From the NCBI RefSeq assembly GCF_034933565.1, contig NZ_JAYFNG010000027.1, forward strand, positions 17,996 to 81,995: a stretch of 64,000 nucleotides of DNA. Direction: 5' to 3'. The translations under genes were made by a program, and so were the position numbers. The DNA comes from Raineyella sp034933565 (GTDB lineage: Bacteria; Actinomycetota; Actinomycetes; Propionibacteriales; Propionibacteriaceae). Of this stretch, positions 17,252 through 26,378 are shown piece by piece. The stretch's first letter is position 1; each line of letters starts with the position of its first letter. The notes below the pieces were generated by a model, which did no database searches, was not told the origin of the DNA, and saw only the letters and a list, made by a program, of their open reading frames with translations.

Positions 17252-20200
17252 ATGCGCAAGATCATCGACGGTAACGAGGCCGCCGCCTCGGTCGCCTACC
17301 GACTCAACGAACTGTGTTCGATCTACCCGATCACCCCGTCCTCGACGATGGCCGAGCTCTGCGACGAGTGGTCCGCCCGGGGCCTGCGCAACGTCTGGGA
17401 CACCGTGCCCAGCGTGATCGAGATGCAGTCCGAGGGAGGCGCCGCCGGCGCCATGCACGGCGCGCTCCAGGGCGGTGCGATGAGCACCACCTTCACCGCC
17501 TCCCAGGGCCTGCTCCTGATGATCCCGAACATGTACAAGATCGCCGGCGAGCTGACCTCCACGGTCTTCCACGTCGCCGCCCGGGCGCTCGCCACCCAGG
17601 GCCTGTCGATCTTCGGTGACCACCAGGACGTGATGGCCGTACGTCAGACCGGCTTCGCGCTGCTGGCGTCCTGCTCCCCGCAGGAGGCGCACGACATGGC
17701 GGCCGTCGCCGAGATGGCGACGCTGCGCTCCCGGGTGCCGTTCCTGCACTTCTTCGACGGTTTCCGGACGTCGCACGAGCTGAACACCGTCGAGATGCTC
17801 TCCGACGACGACCTGCGGGCGCTGGTGCCCAAGGAGCTCGTCCGCGAGCACCGCCGCCGGGCACTCGACCCCGAGCATCCGTTCATCCGCGGCACCGCGC
17901 AGAACCCGGACGTCTACTTCCAGGCCCGCGAGTCGGCCAACCCGTTCTACCAAGCGGTGCCGGGCATCGTCGCCCGGGCGATGGACGACTTCGCCGCCCG
18001 GACCGGCCGGCGCTACGACCTGGTCGAGTACACCGGTGCGCCCGACGCCGACCGGGTGATCGTGCTGATGGGGTCGGCCGTGCACACCGCGCGGGCCACC
18101 GCCGCGTACCTCAACGCCCACGGGCAGAAGGTCGGCGTCGTCAACGTACGCCTCTACCGGCCGCTGCCGACCGCCGAGCTGCTCGCCGCGATCCCCGCGA
18201 CCGCGCAGCACGTCGCCGTGCTGGACCGCACCAAGGAGCCGGGCGCCGGCGGCGAGCCGCTGTTCCTCGACGTGGTCACCGCGCTGGGCGAGGCGTACGC
18301 CGCCGGCACCCGGGCGACGATGCCGAAGGTCCACGGCGGCCGCTACGGCCTGGGGTCGAAGGACGTCACCCCGGCGATGCTGGTCGGCGTGTTCGACGAG
18401 CTGCGCGCCGACCAGCCCCGGCCCCGGTTCACCGTCGGCATCGACGACGACGTCACCCACCTCTCGGTGTCGTACGACGCCGACCTGGACATCGAGGACC
18501 CGCAGACCCGCCGGGCGGTGTTCTACGGCATCGGCTCCGACGGCACCGTCGGCGCCAACAAGAACACCATCAAGATCCTCGGCGCGGACGACGACCGCTA
18601 CGCCCAGGGCTACTTCGTCTACGACTCGAAGAAGTCCGGCTCCCGGACGACCTCGCACCTGCGCTTCGGCCCCAAGCCGATCGACGCGCCGTACCTGGTG
18701 GCGAAGGCCGACTTCATCGGCATCCACCACTGGTCGATCCTGGAGAACGTCGACACCCTGACCTTCGCCCGCCGCGGCACCGTGCTGCTGCTCAACAGCC
18801 CGTACGGCACCGAGGAAGTGTGGGACCGGCTGCCGCAGCCGATGCAGGAGAAGATCCTGGCCAAGGACATCGAGGTGTACGTCATCGACGCCACCGCGGT
18901 GGCCCGCAGCGCCGGGATGGGCAACCGGACCAACACCGTGCTGCAGGCCTGCTACTTCGCCATCTCCGGGGTGCTGCCGCGCGAGGAGTCGATCAAGCGG
19001 ATCAAGGACTCGATCACCAAGACGTACCTGCGCAAGGGTGAGGAGGTGGTGAAGAAGAACCACGCGGCCGTCGACATGGCCGTCGAGCACCTGCACAAGG
19101 TGACGACCCCGGGCCGGGTCACCTCCACCCACGGTCTGCGCAACCCGATCCCGGCCGATGCCCCGGAGTTCGTCCGCACCGTCACCTCGGTGATGATGGC
19201 CGACCTCGGCGACACCCTGCCGGTCAGCGCCCTGCCGGTCGACGGCACCTACCCGTCCGGCACCACGCAGTACGAGAAGCGCAACGTCTCGGAGATCGTC
19301 GCCGAGTGGGACCCGGAGACCTGCATCCAGTGCGGCAACTGCTCGATCGTCTGCCCGCACGGCGTGATCCGGTCGAAGTTCTACGCCCCCGAGCTGCTGG
19401 AGAACGCCCCGGCCGGCTTCCGGTCCGCGGAGCTGGCCGCCGCTGGTCTGCCCGACACCCGCTACACGCTGCAGGTGTTCGCCGAGGACTGCACCGGCTG
19501 TGGTCTGTGCACCGAGGCCTGCCCGGTCTCCCCGCTCGGCCAGCCGCACCGCAAGGCGATCAACCTCTCACCGGTGCTGGGGCGCCTGGAGCAGGAGAAG
19601 GAGAACATCGAGTTCTTCGAGACGCTGCCGCAGAACAACCGCACCCGGGTGGACTTCGGCACCGTCCGCGGCACCCAGTTCCTGGAGCCGCTGTTCGAGT
19701 TCTCCGGCGCCTGCAGCGGCTGCGGCGAGACGCCGTACATCAAGCTGCTGACCCAGCTCTTCGGTGACCGCGCGACGGTGGCCAACGCCACCGGCTGCTC
19801 CTCGATCTACGGCGGCAACCTGCCGACCACCCCGTGGTCGAAGAACGCCGAGGGCCGCGGCCCGGCCTGGTCCAACAGCCTGTTCGAGGACAACGCGGAG
19901 TTCGGCCTGGGGCTGCGCCTGGCGGCCGACGTGCACACCGCGCAGGCCCGCAAGATGACCGGTGAGCTGCGCGAGCAGGCCGGCCCCGAGCTGATCGACG
20001 CCCTGCTCGACGCACCCCAGTTCAGCGAGTCCGACTTCGCCGCCCAACGGGCCCGGGTCGACCTGCTGAAGACCCGGCTGGACGAGCTGGAGGCCGACGG
20101 CCTGGACGAGTACCACCAGGAGAAGGTCAACAACCTGCGCTCGGTGGTCGACCACCTGATCCGCCGGTCGGTCTGGATCGTCGGCGGCGACGGCTGGGCC

Positions 20201-20845
20201 TTCGACATCGGCTCGGGCGGCCTGGACCACGTGCTCGCCTCCGGGCGCAACGTCAACATCCTGGTGCTCGACACCGAGGTCTACTCCAACACCGGCGGCC
20301 AGGCCTCGAAGGCCTCCCCGCTCGGCGCGGTCGCCAAGTTCGCCACCGCGGGCAAGGTGACCCAGTCGAAGGACCTGGCGATGCAGGCGATCGCGTACGG
20401 CAACGTGTACGTCGCCCGGGTCGCGATGGGCGCCGACCCGCAGCAGACGCTGAGGGCGTTCCGCGAGGCCGAGGCGTACGACGGGCCGTCGCTGATCCTG
20501 GCCTACAGCCACTGCATCGCCCACGGCATCGACATGCGCAAGGGCCTCGACCAGCAGTACCTGGCGGTGAACACCGGCCACTGGCCGCTGATCCGGTACA
20601 ACCCGGTGATCCGCGACGAGGGCGGCAACCCGTTCCTGCTCGACTCGCCGCGGCCGCGGATCCCGCTGCGCGACTACCGCGCCAAGGAACTGCGGTTCCG
20701 GATGCTGCAGAAGGCCGACCCGGCCGAGGCCGAGCGGCTGCTCGCCCTGGGCCAGGAGGCGGCCTCCCGACGCTGGCAGTCGTACGAGGAACTGGCCACC
20801 CGCGGCGCCGACGAGTTCGCCGCCGATGCACGGAAGGGACTGTGA
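17252..20845 (+). CDS. nifJ: pyruvate:ferredoxin (flavodoxin) oxidoreductase, single-chain
   Basis: A 1,197-residue homodimeric PFOR that oxidises pyruvate and CoA to acetyl-CoA, CO2 and reduced ferredoxin. The domain order is intact: pyrimidine-binding domain at the N-terminus (YPITPSSTMAE), CoA-contacting middle, 4Fe-4S insert with CIQCGNCSIVCPHG and CTGCGLCTEACPVSPLG (about residues 690-760), a cluster-ligand block CSGCGETPY, and the TPP domain at the C-terminus (GGDGWAFDIGSGGLDHVLAS then NTGGQASKASP). Length is typical. It is the middle gene of a three-gene operon and is oxygen-sensitive by family, which points to anaerobic growth. Confidence 0.97.
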   Translation: MRKIIDGNEAAASVAYRLNELCSIYPITPSSTMAELCDEWSARGLRNVWDTVPSVIEMQSEGGAAGAMHGALQGGAMSTTFTASQGLLLMIPNMYKIAGELTSTVFHVAARALATQGLSIFGDHQDVMAVRQTGFALLASCSPQEAHDMAAVAEMATLRSRVPFLHFFDGFRTSHELNTVEMLSDDDLRALVPKELVREHRRRALDPEHPFIRGTAQNPDVYFQARESANPFYQAVPGIVARAMDDFAARTGRRYDLVEYTGAPDADRVIVLMGSAVHTARATAAYLNAHGQKVGVVNVRLYRPLPTAELLAAIPATAQHVAVLDRTKEPGAGGEPLFLDVVTALGEAYAAGTRATMPKVHGGRYGLGSKDVTPAMLVGVFDELRADQPRPRFTVGIDDDVTHLSVSYDADLDIEDPQTRRAVFYGIGSDGTVGANKNTIKILGADDDRYAQGYFVYDSKKSGSRTTSHLRFGPKPIDAPYLVAKADFIGIHHWSILENVDTLTFARRGTVLLLNSPYGTEEVWDRLPQPMQEKILAKDIEVYVIDATAVARSAGMGNRTNTVLQACYFAISGVLPREESIKRIKDSITKTYLRKGEEVVKKNHAAVDMAVEHLHKVTTPGRVTSTHGLRNPIPADAPEFVRTVTSVMMADLGDTLPVSALPVDGTYPSGTTQYEKRNVSEIVAEWDPETCIQCGNCSIVCPHGVIRSKFYAPELLENAPAGFRSAELAAAGLPDTRYTLQVFAEDCTGCGLCTEACPVSPLGQPHRKAINLSPVLGRLEQEKENIEFFETLPQNNRTRVDFGTVRGTQFLEPLFEFSGACSGCGETPYIKLLTQLFGDRATVANATGCSSIYGGNLPTTPWSKNAEGRGPAWSNSLFEDNAEFGLGLRLAADVHTAQARKMTGELREQAGPELIDALLDAPQFSESDFAAQRARVDLLKTRLDELEADGLDEYHQEKVNNLRSVVDHLIRRSVWIVGGDGWAFDIGSGGLDHVLASGRNVNILVLDTEVYSNTGGQASKASPLGAVAKFATAGKVTQSKDLAMQAIAYGNVYVARVAMGADPQQTLRAFREAEAYDGPSLILAYSHCIAHGIDMRKGLDQQYLAVNTGHWPLIRYNPVIRDEGGNPFLLDSPRPRIPLRDYRAKELRFRMLQKADPAEAERLLALGQEAASRRWQSYEELATRGADEFAADARKGL

Positions 20846-20846
20846 G

Positions 20847-21857
20847 ATGAAGCTCGCGACGACATACCTGGGGCTGCCGCTGCGCAACCCGCTGGTCGCC
20901 TCGGCCGGCCCGCTGTCGCAGACCGTCGAGGGGATCAGGCGCCTCGCCGACGGCGGCGTCGGGGCGGTGGTGCTCTACTCGGTGTTCGAGGAGCAGATCC
21001 GCCGCCAGGCCGAGGCCGACCGGGCCCTGGAGGAGCTGCACGCCGATGCGTTCGGGGAGGCCCTGTCGTACTTCCCCGACCTGCCCGGGCTGGCCGACGG
21101 TGACGTGCCCGCCGACTACCTGCGCCTCCTCGAGGACGGGGCGGAGGCGGCCGGGGTGCCGATCATCGGGTCGATCAACGGGTCGACCCGGGGCGGCTGG
21201 ACCCAGTACGCCCGCCAGCTGCAGGACGCCGGGGCGGCGGCGATCGAGCTCAACATCTACTTCGTGGTCGGCGACATCTCGCTGTCCGGCCGCGAGGTCG
21301 AGCAGCGCCACCTCGACATCGTCCGGGCAGTCAAGCAGGCGGTGTCGATCCCGGTCGCGGTGAAGCTGTCGCCGTACTTCAGCTCGGTCGGCAACATGTG
21401 CCGGCAGCTGTCGGAGGCGGGCGCGGACGGCCTGGTGCTGTTCAACCGTTTCCTGCAGCCGGAGGTGGACGTCGACGCCCTCGACGTCGAGCCCGAGGTC
21501 GAGCTGTCGTCCCAGTACGAGGGCCGGCTGCCGCGCACCTGGATCGCCGCCCTCCGCGGCAAGGTGTCCGCGTCGCTGGCCGCGACGTCCGGCGTACGTG
21601 ACGCCGACGACGTCGTGCGCTACCTGCTCGCCGGGGCCGACGTGGTGATGAGCACCTCCGCGCTGGTGCGCAACGGCACCGAGTACAGCGGGCAGATGCT
21701 GGCCGGTCTGGAGGACTGGATGGCCGCCAAGGGCTTCGACTCGGTGGACGACTTCCGGGGCCTGCTGGCCGTACGCCACCAGGACGAGAACGCCTACCAG
21801 CGCGCCGGCTACGTCACCGCCCTGGAGAAGGCGAAGAGCACCTACGGCTCACTCTGA
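20847..21857 (+). CDS. dihydroorotate dehydrogenase-like FMN protein
   Basis: A 336-residue TIM-barrel flavoprotein related to class 1 dihydroorotate dehydrogenase. It starts LATTYLGLPLRNPLVASAGPLS, and has AIELNIYFVVGD and VAVKLSPYFSSVGNMCRQL in the barrel. SASLAATSGVRDADDVVRYL and GADVVMSTSALVRNG form the phosphate-binding end. The active-site Asn/Ser pattern of true PyrD is altered, and pyrimidine genes are absent around it. This family is found next to nifJ in several lineages; a redox partner role is possible. ATG 20847 follows GGAAGGGA and starts 1 nt after the nifJ stop. Confidence 0.85.
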   Translation: MKLATTYLGLPLRNPLVASAGPLSQTVEGIRRLADGGVGAVVLYSVFEEQIRRQAEADRALEELHADAFGEALSYFPDLPGLADGDVPADYLRLLEDGAEAAGVPIIGSINGSTRGGWTQYARQLQDAGAAAIELNIYFVVGDISLSGREVEQRHLDIVRAVKQAVSIPVAVKLSPYFSSVGNMCRQLSEAGADGLVLFNRFLQPEVDVDALDVEPEVELSSQYEGRLPRTWIAALRGKVSASLAATSGVRDADDVVRYLLAGADVVMSTSALVRNGTEYSGQMLAGLEDWMAAKGFDSVDDFRGLLAVRHQDENAYQRAGYVTALEKAKSTYGSL

Positions 21858-21861
21858 CCCT

Positions 21862-21905
21862 CGGACCGACCGGGTCCGGCCCCGCGGCCCGACCCGGTCG
21901 GTCCG
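21862..21905. terminator. bidirectional terminator between the redox operon and the winged-helix gene
   Basis: CGGACCGACCGGGTC pairs exactly with its complement after a 14-nt loop. It lies directly after the DHOD-like stop and serves convergent transcription from the right. Confidence 0.7.
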
Positions 21906-21975
21906 GCCCGTCGACCTGGTCGACCGGCCTGACTCGGTCGGTCCGGTCGGTCGACCTGGTCCCTCGGCCGGACGA

Positions 21976-22293
21976 TCAGCGGGAGGCGCCCTGTGCGGCC
22001 GCGACCAGCTCGCGGAGGGCCTCGAGGTGTCCGTCGAGGGCGCGACGGCCGGCTGGGGTGATCCGGACCCAGGTACGGGCGCGTCCGGACTGCCCGGCGG
22101 GCTTGTCCAGGACGACGTAGCCGGCCTCGGTGAGGACCTTGAGCTGCTTGGACGCCACCGAGTCGGTGACGCCCAGGTGGTCGCGCAGGACACCGAACTC
22201 GACCGTGTCCGCTACCGCCAGCAGAGCCAGCGCCTTGAGCCGGTGCGGGGCGTGGACGATGTCCGGATCGGACAAATGTGGCACAGACCACAC
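21976..22293 (-). CDS. winged-helix DNA-binding transcriptional regulator
   Basis: A 105-residue MarR/ArsR-like single winged-helix domain (HTH_34 type). The HTH spans LRDHLGVTDSVASKQLKVLTEAGYV, and the wing is DKPAGQSGRARTWVRITPAGRRAL. No ligand domain is attached. It is divergent from an MHS-type MFS gene, and the 143-bp gap holds two adjacent TTGAG-N6-CTCAA sites, so it is a candidate controller of that transporter. The start is uncertain: GTG 22293 or GTG 22284, the latter with GGAG at a better distance. Confidence 0.85.
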   Translation of the reverse strand: MWSVPHLSDPDIVHAPHRLKALALLAVADTVEFGVLRDHLGVTDSVASKQLKVLTEAGYVVLDKPAGQSGRARTWVRITPAGRRALDGHLEALRELVAAAQGASR

Positions 22294-22362
22294 TCCACCC
22301 CGTCTGCGTCACCTAGACTCGCAGCGCTCCCGAACCCTGGCCGTCCTGGTCGTACCCATGAC

Positions 22363-22394
22363 TTGAGCGGCCACTCAATTGAGCATTCACTCAA
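22363..22394. promoter_or_regulatory. two abutting 16-bp inverted repeats (operator pair)
   Basis: TTGAGCGGCCACTCAA (22363-22378) is immediately followed by TTGAGCATTCACTCAA (22379-22394). Outer arms TTGAG/CTCAA are exact in both, and the junction makes a further CTCAATTGAG palindrome. It lies 42 bp before the MFS start. Confidence 0.75.
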
Positions 22395-22435
22395 GGTCTC
22401 AGCCGAGACTCGCCCCTCTGATTCACAGGAGAACC

Positions 22436-23806
22436 ATGAGCGCAGTTCATCCCGACCCGACCGTCACCGCGCGGCAGCGACGCGACAGCCGCCGCGCGTA
22501 CGCCGCCAGCTTCCTCGGCACCACGGTGGAGTTCTACGACTTCCTGCTGTACGCCTCCGCCGCCGGCCTCGTCTTCCCGAAGATCTTCTTCAGCGACCTC
22601 GACCCCCGCCTCGGCGCCACCCTCTCGTTCGTGATCCTGCTGTCCGGCTACCTGGCCCGCCCGATCGGCGGCCTCGTGTTCGGCCACTTCGGCGACCGCT
22701 TCGGCCGCAAGAACGTCCTCTTCGTCACCCTGCTGCTGATGGGCTTCGTCTCGGTCGGCATCGGCCTGCTGCCCACGTACGCCGCCATCGGCGTGGCCGC
22801 GCCGCTGGCACTGGTCGTGCTGCGGATCGTCCAGGGCCTGGCGATGGGTGGTGAGTGGGGCGGCGCCACGCTGATGTCGATGGAGCACGCCGGTCAGAAG
22901 TCCCGCGGGCTCGGCGCGAGCATCGCCACCGTCGGCGGCCCGGCCGGTGCCGTGCTGGCGACCGTCGTCCTCGCCCTGTTCTCCCGGATGCCCGACGCCC
23001 AGTTCCTCAACTGGGGCTGGCGCATCCCGTTCCTGTTCTCGGCCGTCATCGTGCTGATCGGCCTCTACCTGCGACTGCGCGTCACCGAGTCCCCTGATTT
23101 CCAGAAGGCCCTCGAGGCCGCCGAGGACGCCCATGACAAGGCCCTCCCGCTCGCGACCGTGGTCACCCGGTTCCCCGGCCAGGTGCTGCTCGGCACCTTC
23201 GCCGGCGCCGCCCCGCTGGCCATCCAGGGCCTGCTCGGCAGCTTCATGGTGCCGTTCGTGGTCTCCCAGCACCTCGTCGACCGGCAGACCGCGCTGCTGA
23301 TGCTCGCCGCCGGCTACCTGGCGCAGATCCCCACCCTGCTGCTCTTCGCCCATCTGTCGGACCGGTTCGGCCGCCGCCCGGTGATGATCGTCGCCGGCAT
23401 CGTCAGCGCGCTGCTGGTCTTCCCGGTGTTCGCCCTGTTCACCTCGGGCCGCCCGGCCCTCGTCCTGGTCGGCTTCCTGCTCGGCCTGATGGTGCTCCAG
23501 TCCTCGATGTTCGGCCCGCTCGGCGCGTTCCTCAGCGAGAAGTTCTCCACCGAGGCCCGCTACACCGGTGCCTCGCTGAGCTACCAGCTGGCCTCGATCG
23601 CCGGCGCCGGCACCATCCCGCTGATCGCCACCCGGATCGTCACCCCCGAGCACGGCCTGTCCTACCTCGGCTGGTACCTGATCGCCCTGTTCGCGCTGGC
23701 CGTCGGCGCGGTGCTGCTGTCCCGGGAGACCGCCGGGCGGACCCTGGACGCGGACACCACGCCCGCCCGGGTCCAGGGCGACGACCCGGAACTGGAGACC
23801 GTCTGA
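22436..23806 (+). CDS. MHS family MFS transporter (metabolite:H+ symporter)
   Basis: A 456-residue organic acid/osmolyte:proton symporter of the MHS group (relatives: ShiA, ProP, KgtP, CitA). The opening LGTTVEFYDFLLYASAAGLVF is diagnostic. Motif A reads FGHFGDRFGRKNVLF, and the long second-half loop has HLSDRFGRRPVM. GGEWGGATLMSMEHA is the usual MHS helix-5 block. The substrate is unknown. The start is set by CAGGAG upstream of ATG 22436; an upstream in-frame ATG sits within the operator pair. Probably under the adjacent winged-helix regulator. Confidence 0.92.
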   Translation: MSAVHPDPTVTARQRRDSRRAYAASFLGTTVEFYDFLLYASAAGLVFPKIFFSDLDPRLGATLSFVILLSGYLARPIGGLVFGHFGDRFGRKNVLFVTLLLMGFVSVGIGLLPTYAAIGVAAPLALVVLRIVQGLAMGGEWGGATLMSMEHAGQKSRGLGASIATVGGPAGAVLATVVLALFSRMPDAQFLNWGWRIPFLFSAVIVLIGLYLRLRVTESPDFQKALEAAEDAHDKALPLATVVTRFPGQVLLGTFAGAAPLAIQGLLGSFMVPFVVSQHLVDRQTALLMLAAGYLAQIPTLLLFAHLSDRFGRRPVMIVAGIVSALLVFPVFALFTSGRPALVLVGFLLGLMVLQSSMFGPLGAFLSEKFSTEARYTGASLSYQLASIAGAGTIPLIATRIVTPEHGLSYLGWYLIALFALAVGAVLLSRETAGRTLDADTTPARVQGDDPELETV

Positions 23807-23902
23807 TCACCGCCCGCTGATCAGGGCCGGCTGATCACGCCCCACCGATCAGGACGCGCCGCCTGCGGTGCACTGATCACGGCGTACTGATCACGGCGTA
23901 CC
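23803..23902. repeat. clustered TGATCA palindromes
   Basis: At least five CTGATCA(C/G)-type copies within 100 bp between convergent genes, two of them in an exact duplicated ACTGATCACGGCGT. The first overlaps the MFS stop codon. Confidence 0.7.
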
Positions 23903-23913
23903 GACCCACGACT

Positions 23914-23957
23914 CGCGGCCGCACCTCCCGTTCACCCGAGCGGGAGGTGGGGCCGCG
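23914..23957. terminator. bidirectional terminator
   Basis: Stem CGCGGCC-G-CACCTCCCG against its complement with one G-G mismatch and a 10-nt loop; between the convergent MHS transporter and alcohol dehydrogenase. Confidence 0.75.
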
Positions 23958-24036
23958 GCGTACGAACGGGGACGCCGGACAGGCCGGCGGATCGGTTCAG
24001 ACAACGGGGGCCGGGTGGACCGGGCGGACAGCCGGG

Positions 24037-25077
24037 TCAGAAGGTCGAGGCGTCGATCGCGAAGCGGTACTTCACGTCCGACCGCATCATCCGGTCGTAC
24101 GCCTCGTTGATCCGGTCGGCCGCGATGACCTCGACCTGGGCGCCGATGGTGTTCTCCGCGCAGAAGTCGAGCATCTCCTGGGTCTCGGCGATCCCGCCGA
24201 TCAGCGACCCGACGAAGGAGCGCCGCTGGTTGGTGAACATCCGCACCGGCGCCTCGAACGGCTGCTGCGGCAGGGCGACGTTGCACATCACCCCGTCGAC
24301 CCGCAGGGTGCTCAGGTACGCGGCGAAATCCAGCGGAGCAGCGACTGTGTTGAGCACGAAGTCGAAGCGGCGCCGGGCACCGGCCAGGGCGCCCTCCTCG
24401 GAGGTCGCGACGTAGTCCGTGGCACCGAACCGGAGCGCATCGGCCTTCTTCGACGGGCTGTGCGAGAGCACGGTGACCTCGGCGCCCATCGCCGCGGCGA
24501 TCTGGACGCCCATGTGGCCCAGCCCGCCCATCCCGACGACGGCGACCCGGCTGCCCTCGCCGATCCCCCAGTGGTGCAGCGGGGAGTAGGTGGTGATCCC
24601 GGCGCACAGCAGCGGCGCGGCCATCTCCCGCGGCAGGGTCTCGGGGACATGGACCGTGAACGCCTCCCGGACGACGATCTGCTGCGCGTAGCCACCCTGG
24701 GTGTACTCGCCGTCGGGCATCGTCTGGCCGTACGTGAGGACGCGGCGGTCGCAGAACTGTTCCTCCCCCGCCAGGCAGTACTCGCACTCCCCGCAGGAGT
24801 CGACCATGCAGCCGACACCGGCCACATCGCCCACCCGGAACCCGGTCACCTCGGAGCCGACCGCGGAGACGACGCCGACGATCTCGTGGCCGGGCGCCAG
24901 CGGCCACTGCCGCTCCCCCCACTCACCGGTGACCGTGCTGACATCGGAGTGGCAGATGCCGCAGTAGGAGATGTCGATCCGGACGTCATCGGGGCGCAGG
25001 TCGCGACGCTCCACGGTGAAGGGCTCGAGTGGCTTGCCGGCCCCGGGCGCTCCCCAGGCACGTACGGTGGTGGACAT
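24037..25077 (-). CDS. NAD(P)-dependent zinc alcohol dehydrogenase (YahK/cinnamyl type)
   Basis: A 346-residue medium-chain dehydrogenase that reduces aldehydes or oxidises alcohols. Catalytic zinc ligands are in CGICHSDV and GHEIVG (His-Glu). The structural zinc uses four cysteines in CMVDSCGECEYCLAGEEQFC. The Rossmann fingerprint is VVGMGGLGHMGVQIAAAMG, followed by LSHSPSKKADALRFGA. The Ser rather than Asp after the second strand favours NADP(H). Ribosome site AGGAGG precedes ATG 25077. It appears monocistronic. Broad aldehyde reduction is the family rule; the substrate is not deducible. Confidence 0.92.
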   Translation of the reverse strand: MSTTVRAWGAPGAGKPLEPFTVERRDLRPDDVRIDISYCGICHSDVSTVTGEWGERQWPLAPGHEIVGVVSAVGSEVTGFRVGDVAGVGCMVDSCGECEYCLAGEEQFCDRRVLTYGQTMPDGEYTQGGYAQQIVVREAFTVHVPETLPREMAAPLLCAGITTYSPLHHWGIGEGSRVAVVGMGGLGHMGVQIAAAMGAEVTVLSHSPSKKADALRFGATDYVATSEEGALAGARRRFDFVLNTVAAPLDFAAYLSTLRVDGVMCNVALPQQPFEAPVRMFTNQRRSFVGSLIGGIAETQEMLDFCAENTIGAQVEVIAADRINEAYDRMMRSDVKYRFAIDASTF

Positions 25078-25163
25078 CTGGCCTCCTGTCGGTGCGGACA
25101 GCTTGCACGTTAGTCGCCACCGGCCGACGCGGCCAGCCCCGACCGACGGTGCACCATGCCGAT

Positions 25164-25258
25164 CAACGGACCACCGACCGACGGCCCCCCGACCGACGGC
25201 CCCCCGGCCGACCGGCCACCGGAACCACCCCGGGCCGACCGGCCACCGGAGCACCACG
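25164..25258. repeat. short direct repeats in the adh-upstream gap
   Basis: ACCGACGGCCCCCC occurs twice and GGCCGACCGGCCACCGGA twice, head to tail, between the alcohol dehydrogenase and the metal-receptor gene. Confidence 0.65.
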
Positions 25259-25264
25259 GCCCGG

Positions 25265-26200
25265 TCAGCGCCAGGGGGCCAGGATCTCCTCCAGGTAGCG
25301 GCGCGCCCCGACCATCGCCGGGCCGTACCAGGTGATGCTGCGCCCGTCGAGGCAGACGCTCGGGACCGGATGCTCGCCGCCGCGGAAGACCTCGGGCCCG
25401 TCGTCGGGGCCGAACGCGTACGGCTCGTCGGGCAGCAGCACCAGATCGGCGGCGGCCCGGATGGCCGCGACGTCGACGTGCGGGTAGCGGTCGGCACCGC
25501 CGAACGCGTTCGCGAAGCCGAGTCGCTCCAGCACGTCCGAGGTGTACGTACGCCCACCGACGACCATCCACGGATCACGCCAGATCGCGATGGCCACCGT
25601 GGGACGCGATGCCGTCGGCTGCGGGCCGGTGGGCTCCGAGCCGGTCGGCTCCACGCCGACAGACTCCGGGCCGGTGGACTCCACGCCGACAGACTCCGAG
25701 CCAGCCGACTCCACGTCTGCAGACTCCGCGCCGGCATCGCCGGCGACAGCTGACCCGGTGTCGCCGGACGGGCCCCAGACCCGGGCCGCCTCCACCAGCC
25801 AGCCCGGCTCCCCGACGCCCAGCGCCGCCACGAACAGCCGTCGCATCGACGCGATGGCCTGGTCCACCGACTCGATCACCGTCACCCAGACCGGGATCCC
25901 CCGTTCCCGGAGGCGCTCCACATCGAGGCGGCGGTTCTCCTCCTGGTTGCACACCACGAGATCCGGCTCGAGGGCGGCGATCGCGGCCAGATCGGGGTTC
26001 TTGGTGCCGCGCACCCGGGCCACACGCAGGTCGGCCGGCCGGGTGCACCAATCCGTGGCACCGACCAGGCGCTCCGGGAGCGTCGTGGCGATCGCCTCGG
26101 TCAACGACGGCACCAGCGAGACGATCCGGCGCGGCCCGTCGGCCGGCAGCGGCACCGGCGCGCCGAGGTCGTCGAGGAGCGTACGGGCCGCGACAGTCAT
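25265..26200 (-). CDS. helical backbone metal receptor / BtuF-like protein, no signal peptide
   Basis: A 311-residue protein with the BtuF/FepB-type periplasmic-binding fold: RRIVSLVPSLTEAIATTL, VGATDWCTRPADL, VRGTKNPDLAAIAALEPDLVV and the C-terminal lobe with VGGRTYTSDVLERLGFANAF. Family members bind corrinoid, haem or metal chelates. It has no signal peptide or lipobox, and no permease gene is near, so it is likely cytosolic. The linker between lobes (about residues 145-200) contains an unusual insert with repeating Val-Glu-Ser/Pro-Thr-Gly units. ATG 26200 lies 7 nt after TAGGCT, so it is leaderless. Confidence 0.8.
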   Translation of the reverse strand: MTVAARTLLDDLGAPVPLPADGPRRIVSLVPSLTEAIATTLPERLVGATDWCTRPADLRVARVRGTKNPDLAAIAALEPDLVVCNQEENRRLDVERLRERGIPVWVTVIESVDQAIASMRRLFVAALGVGEPGWLVEAARVWGPSGDTGSAVAGDAGAESADVESAGSESVGVESTGPESVGVEPTGSEPTGPQPTASRPTVAIAIWRDPWMVVGGRTYTSDVLERLGFANAFGGADRYPHVDVAAIRAAADLVLLPDEPYAFGPDDGPEVFRGGEHPVPSVCLDGRSITWYGPAMVGARRYLEEILAPWR

Positions 26201-26207
26201 GCCACCG

Positions 26208-26213
26208 AGCCTA
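26208..26213 (-). promoter_or_regulatory. -10 hexamer of leaderless metal-receptor gene
   Basis: TAGGCT (minus strand), 7-nt spacer, ATG; discriminates the 311-residue start from a longer shadow frame. Confidence 0.6.
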
Positions 26214-26378
26214 GTGACACCACCGTGATCCTGGGACCGTGATCGTGGGTCCGTGGCCGTGGCCGTGGTCGTGGGCAGCCGGCCCGGGCAGCCGGCCCGG
26301 TATGGCCGATGCGGCCGGGCAGCCCGGCCACGTCGGCGGTCGGCGGCAGGTCGGGCGCAGGTCGGCGACAATGGGCGC

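Noticed and set aside
15446..19549. 1,367-residue open frame antisense to the PFOR operon
   Set aside because: Composition is Gly/Val/Arg/His-rich shadow of a GC-biased gene on the other strand; the plus-strand genes are certain.
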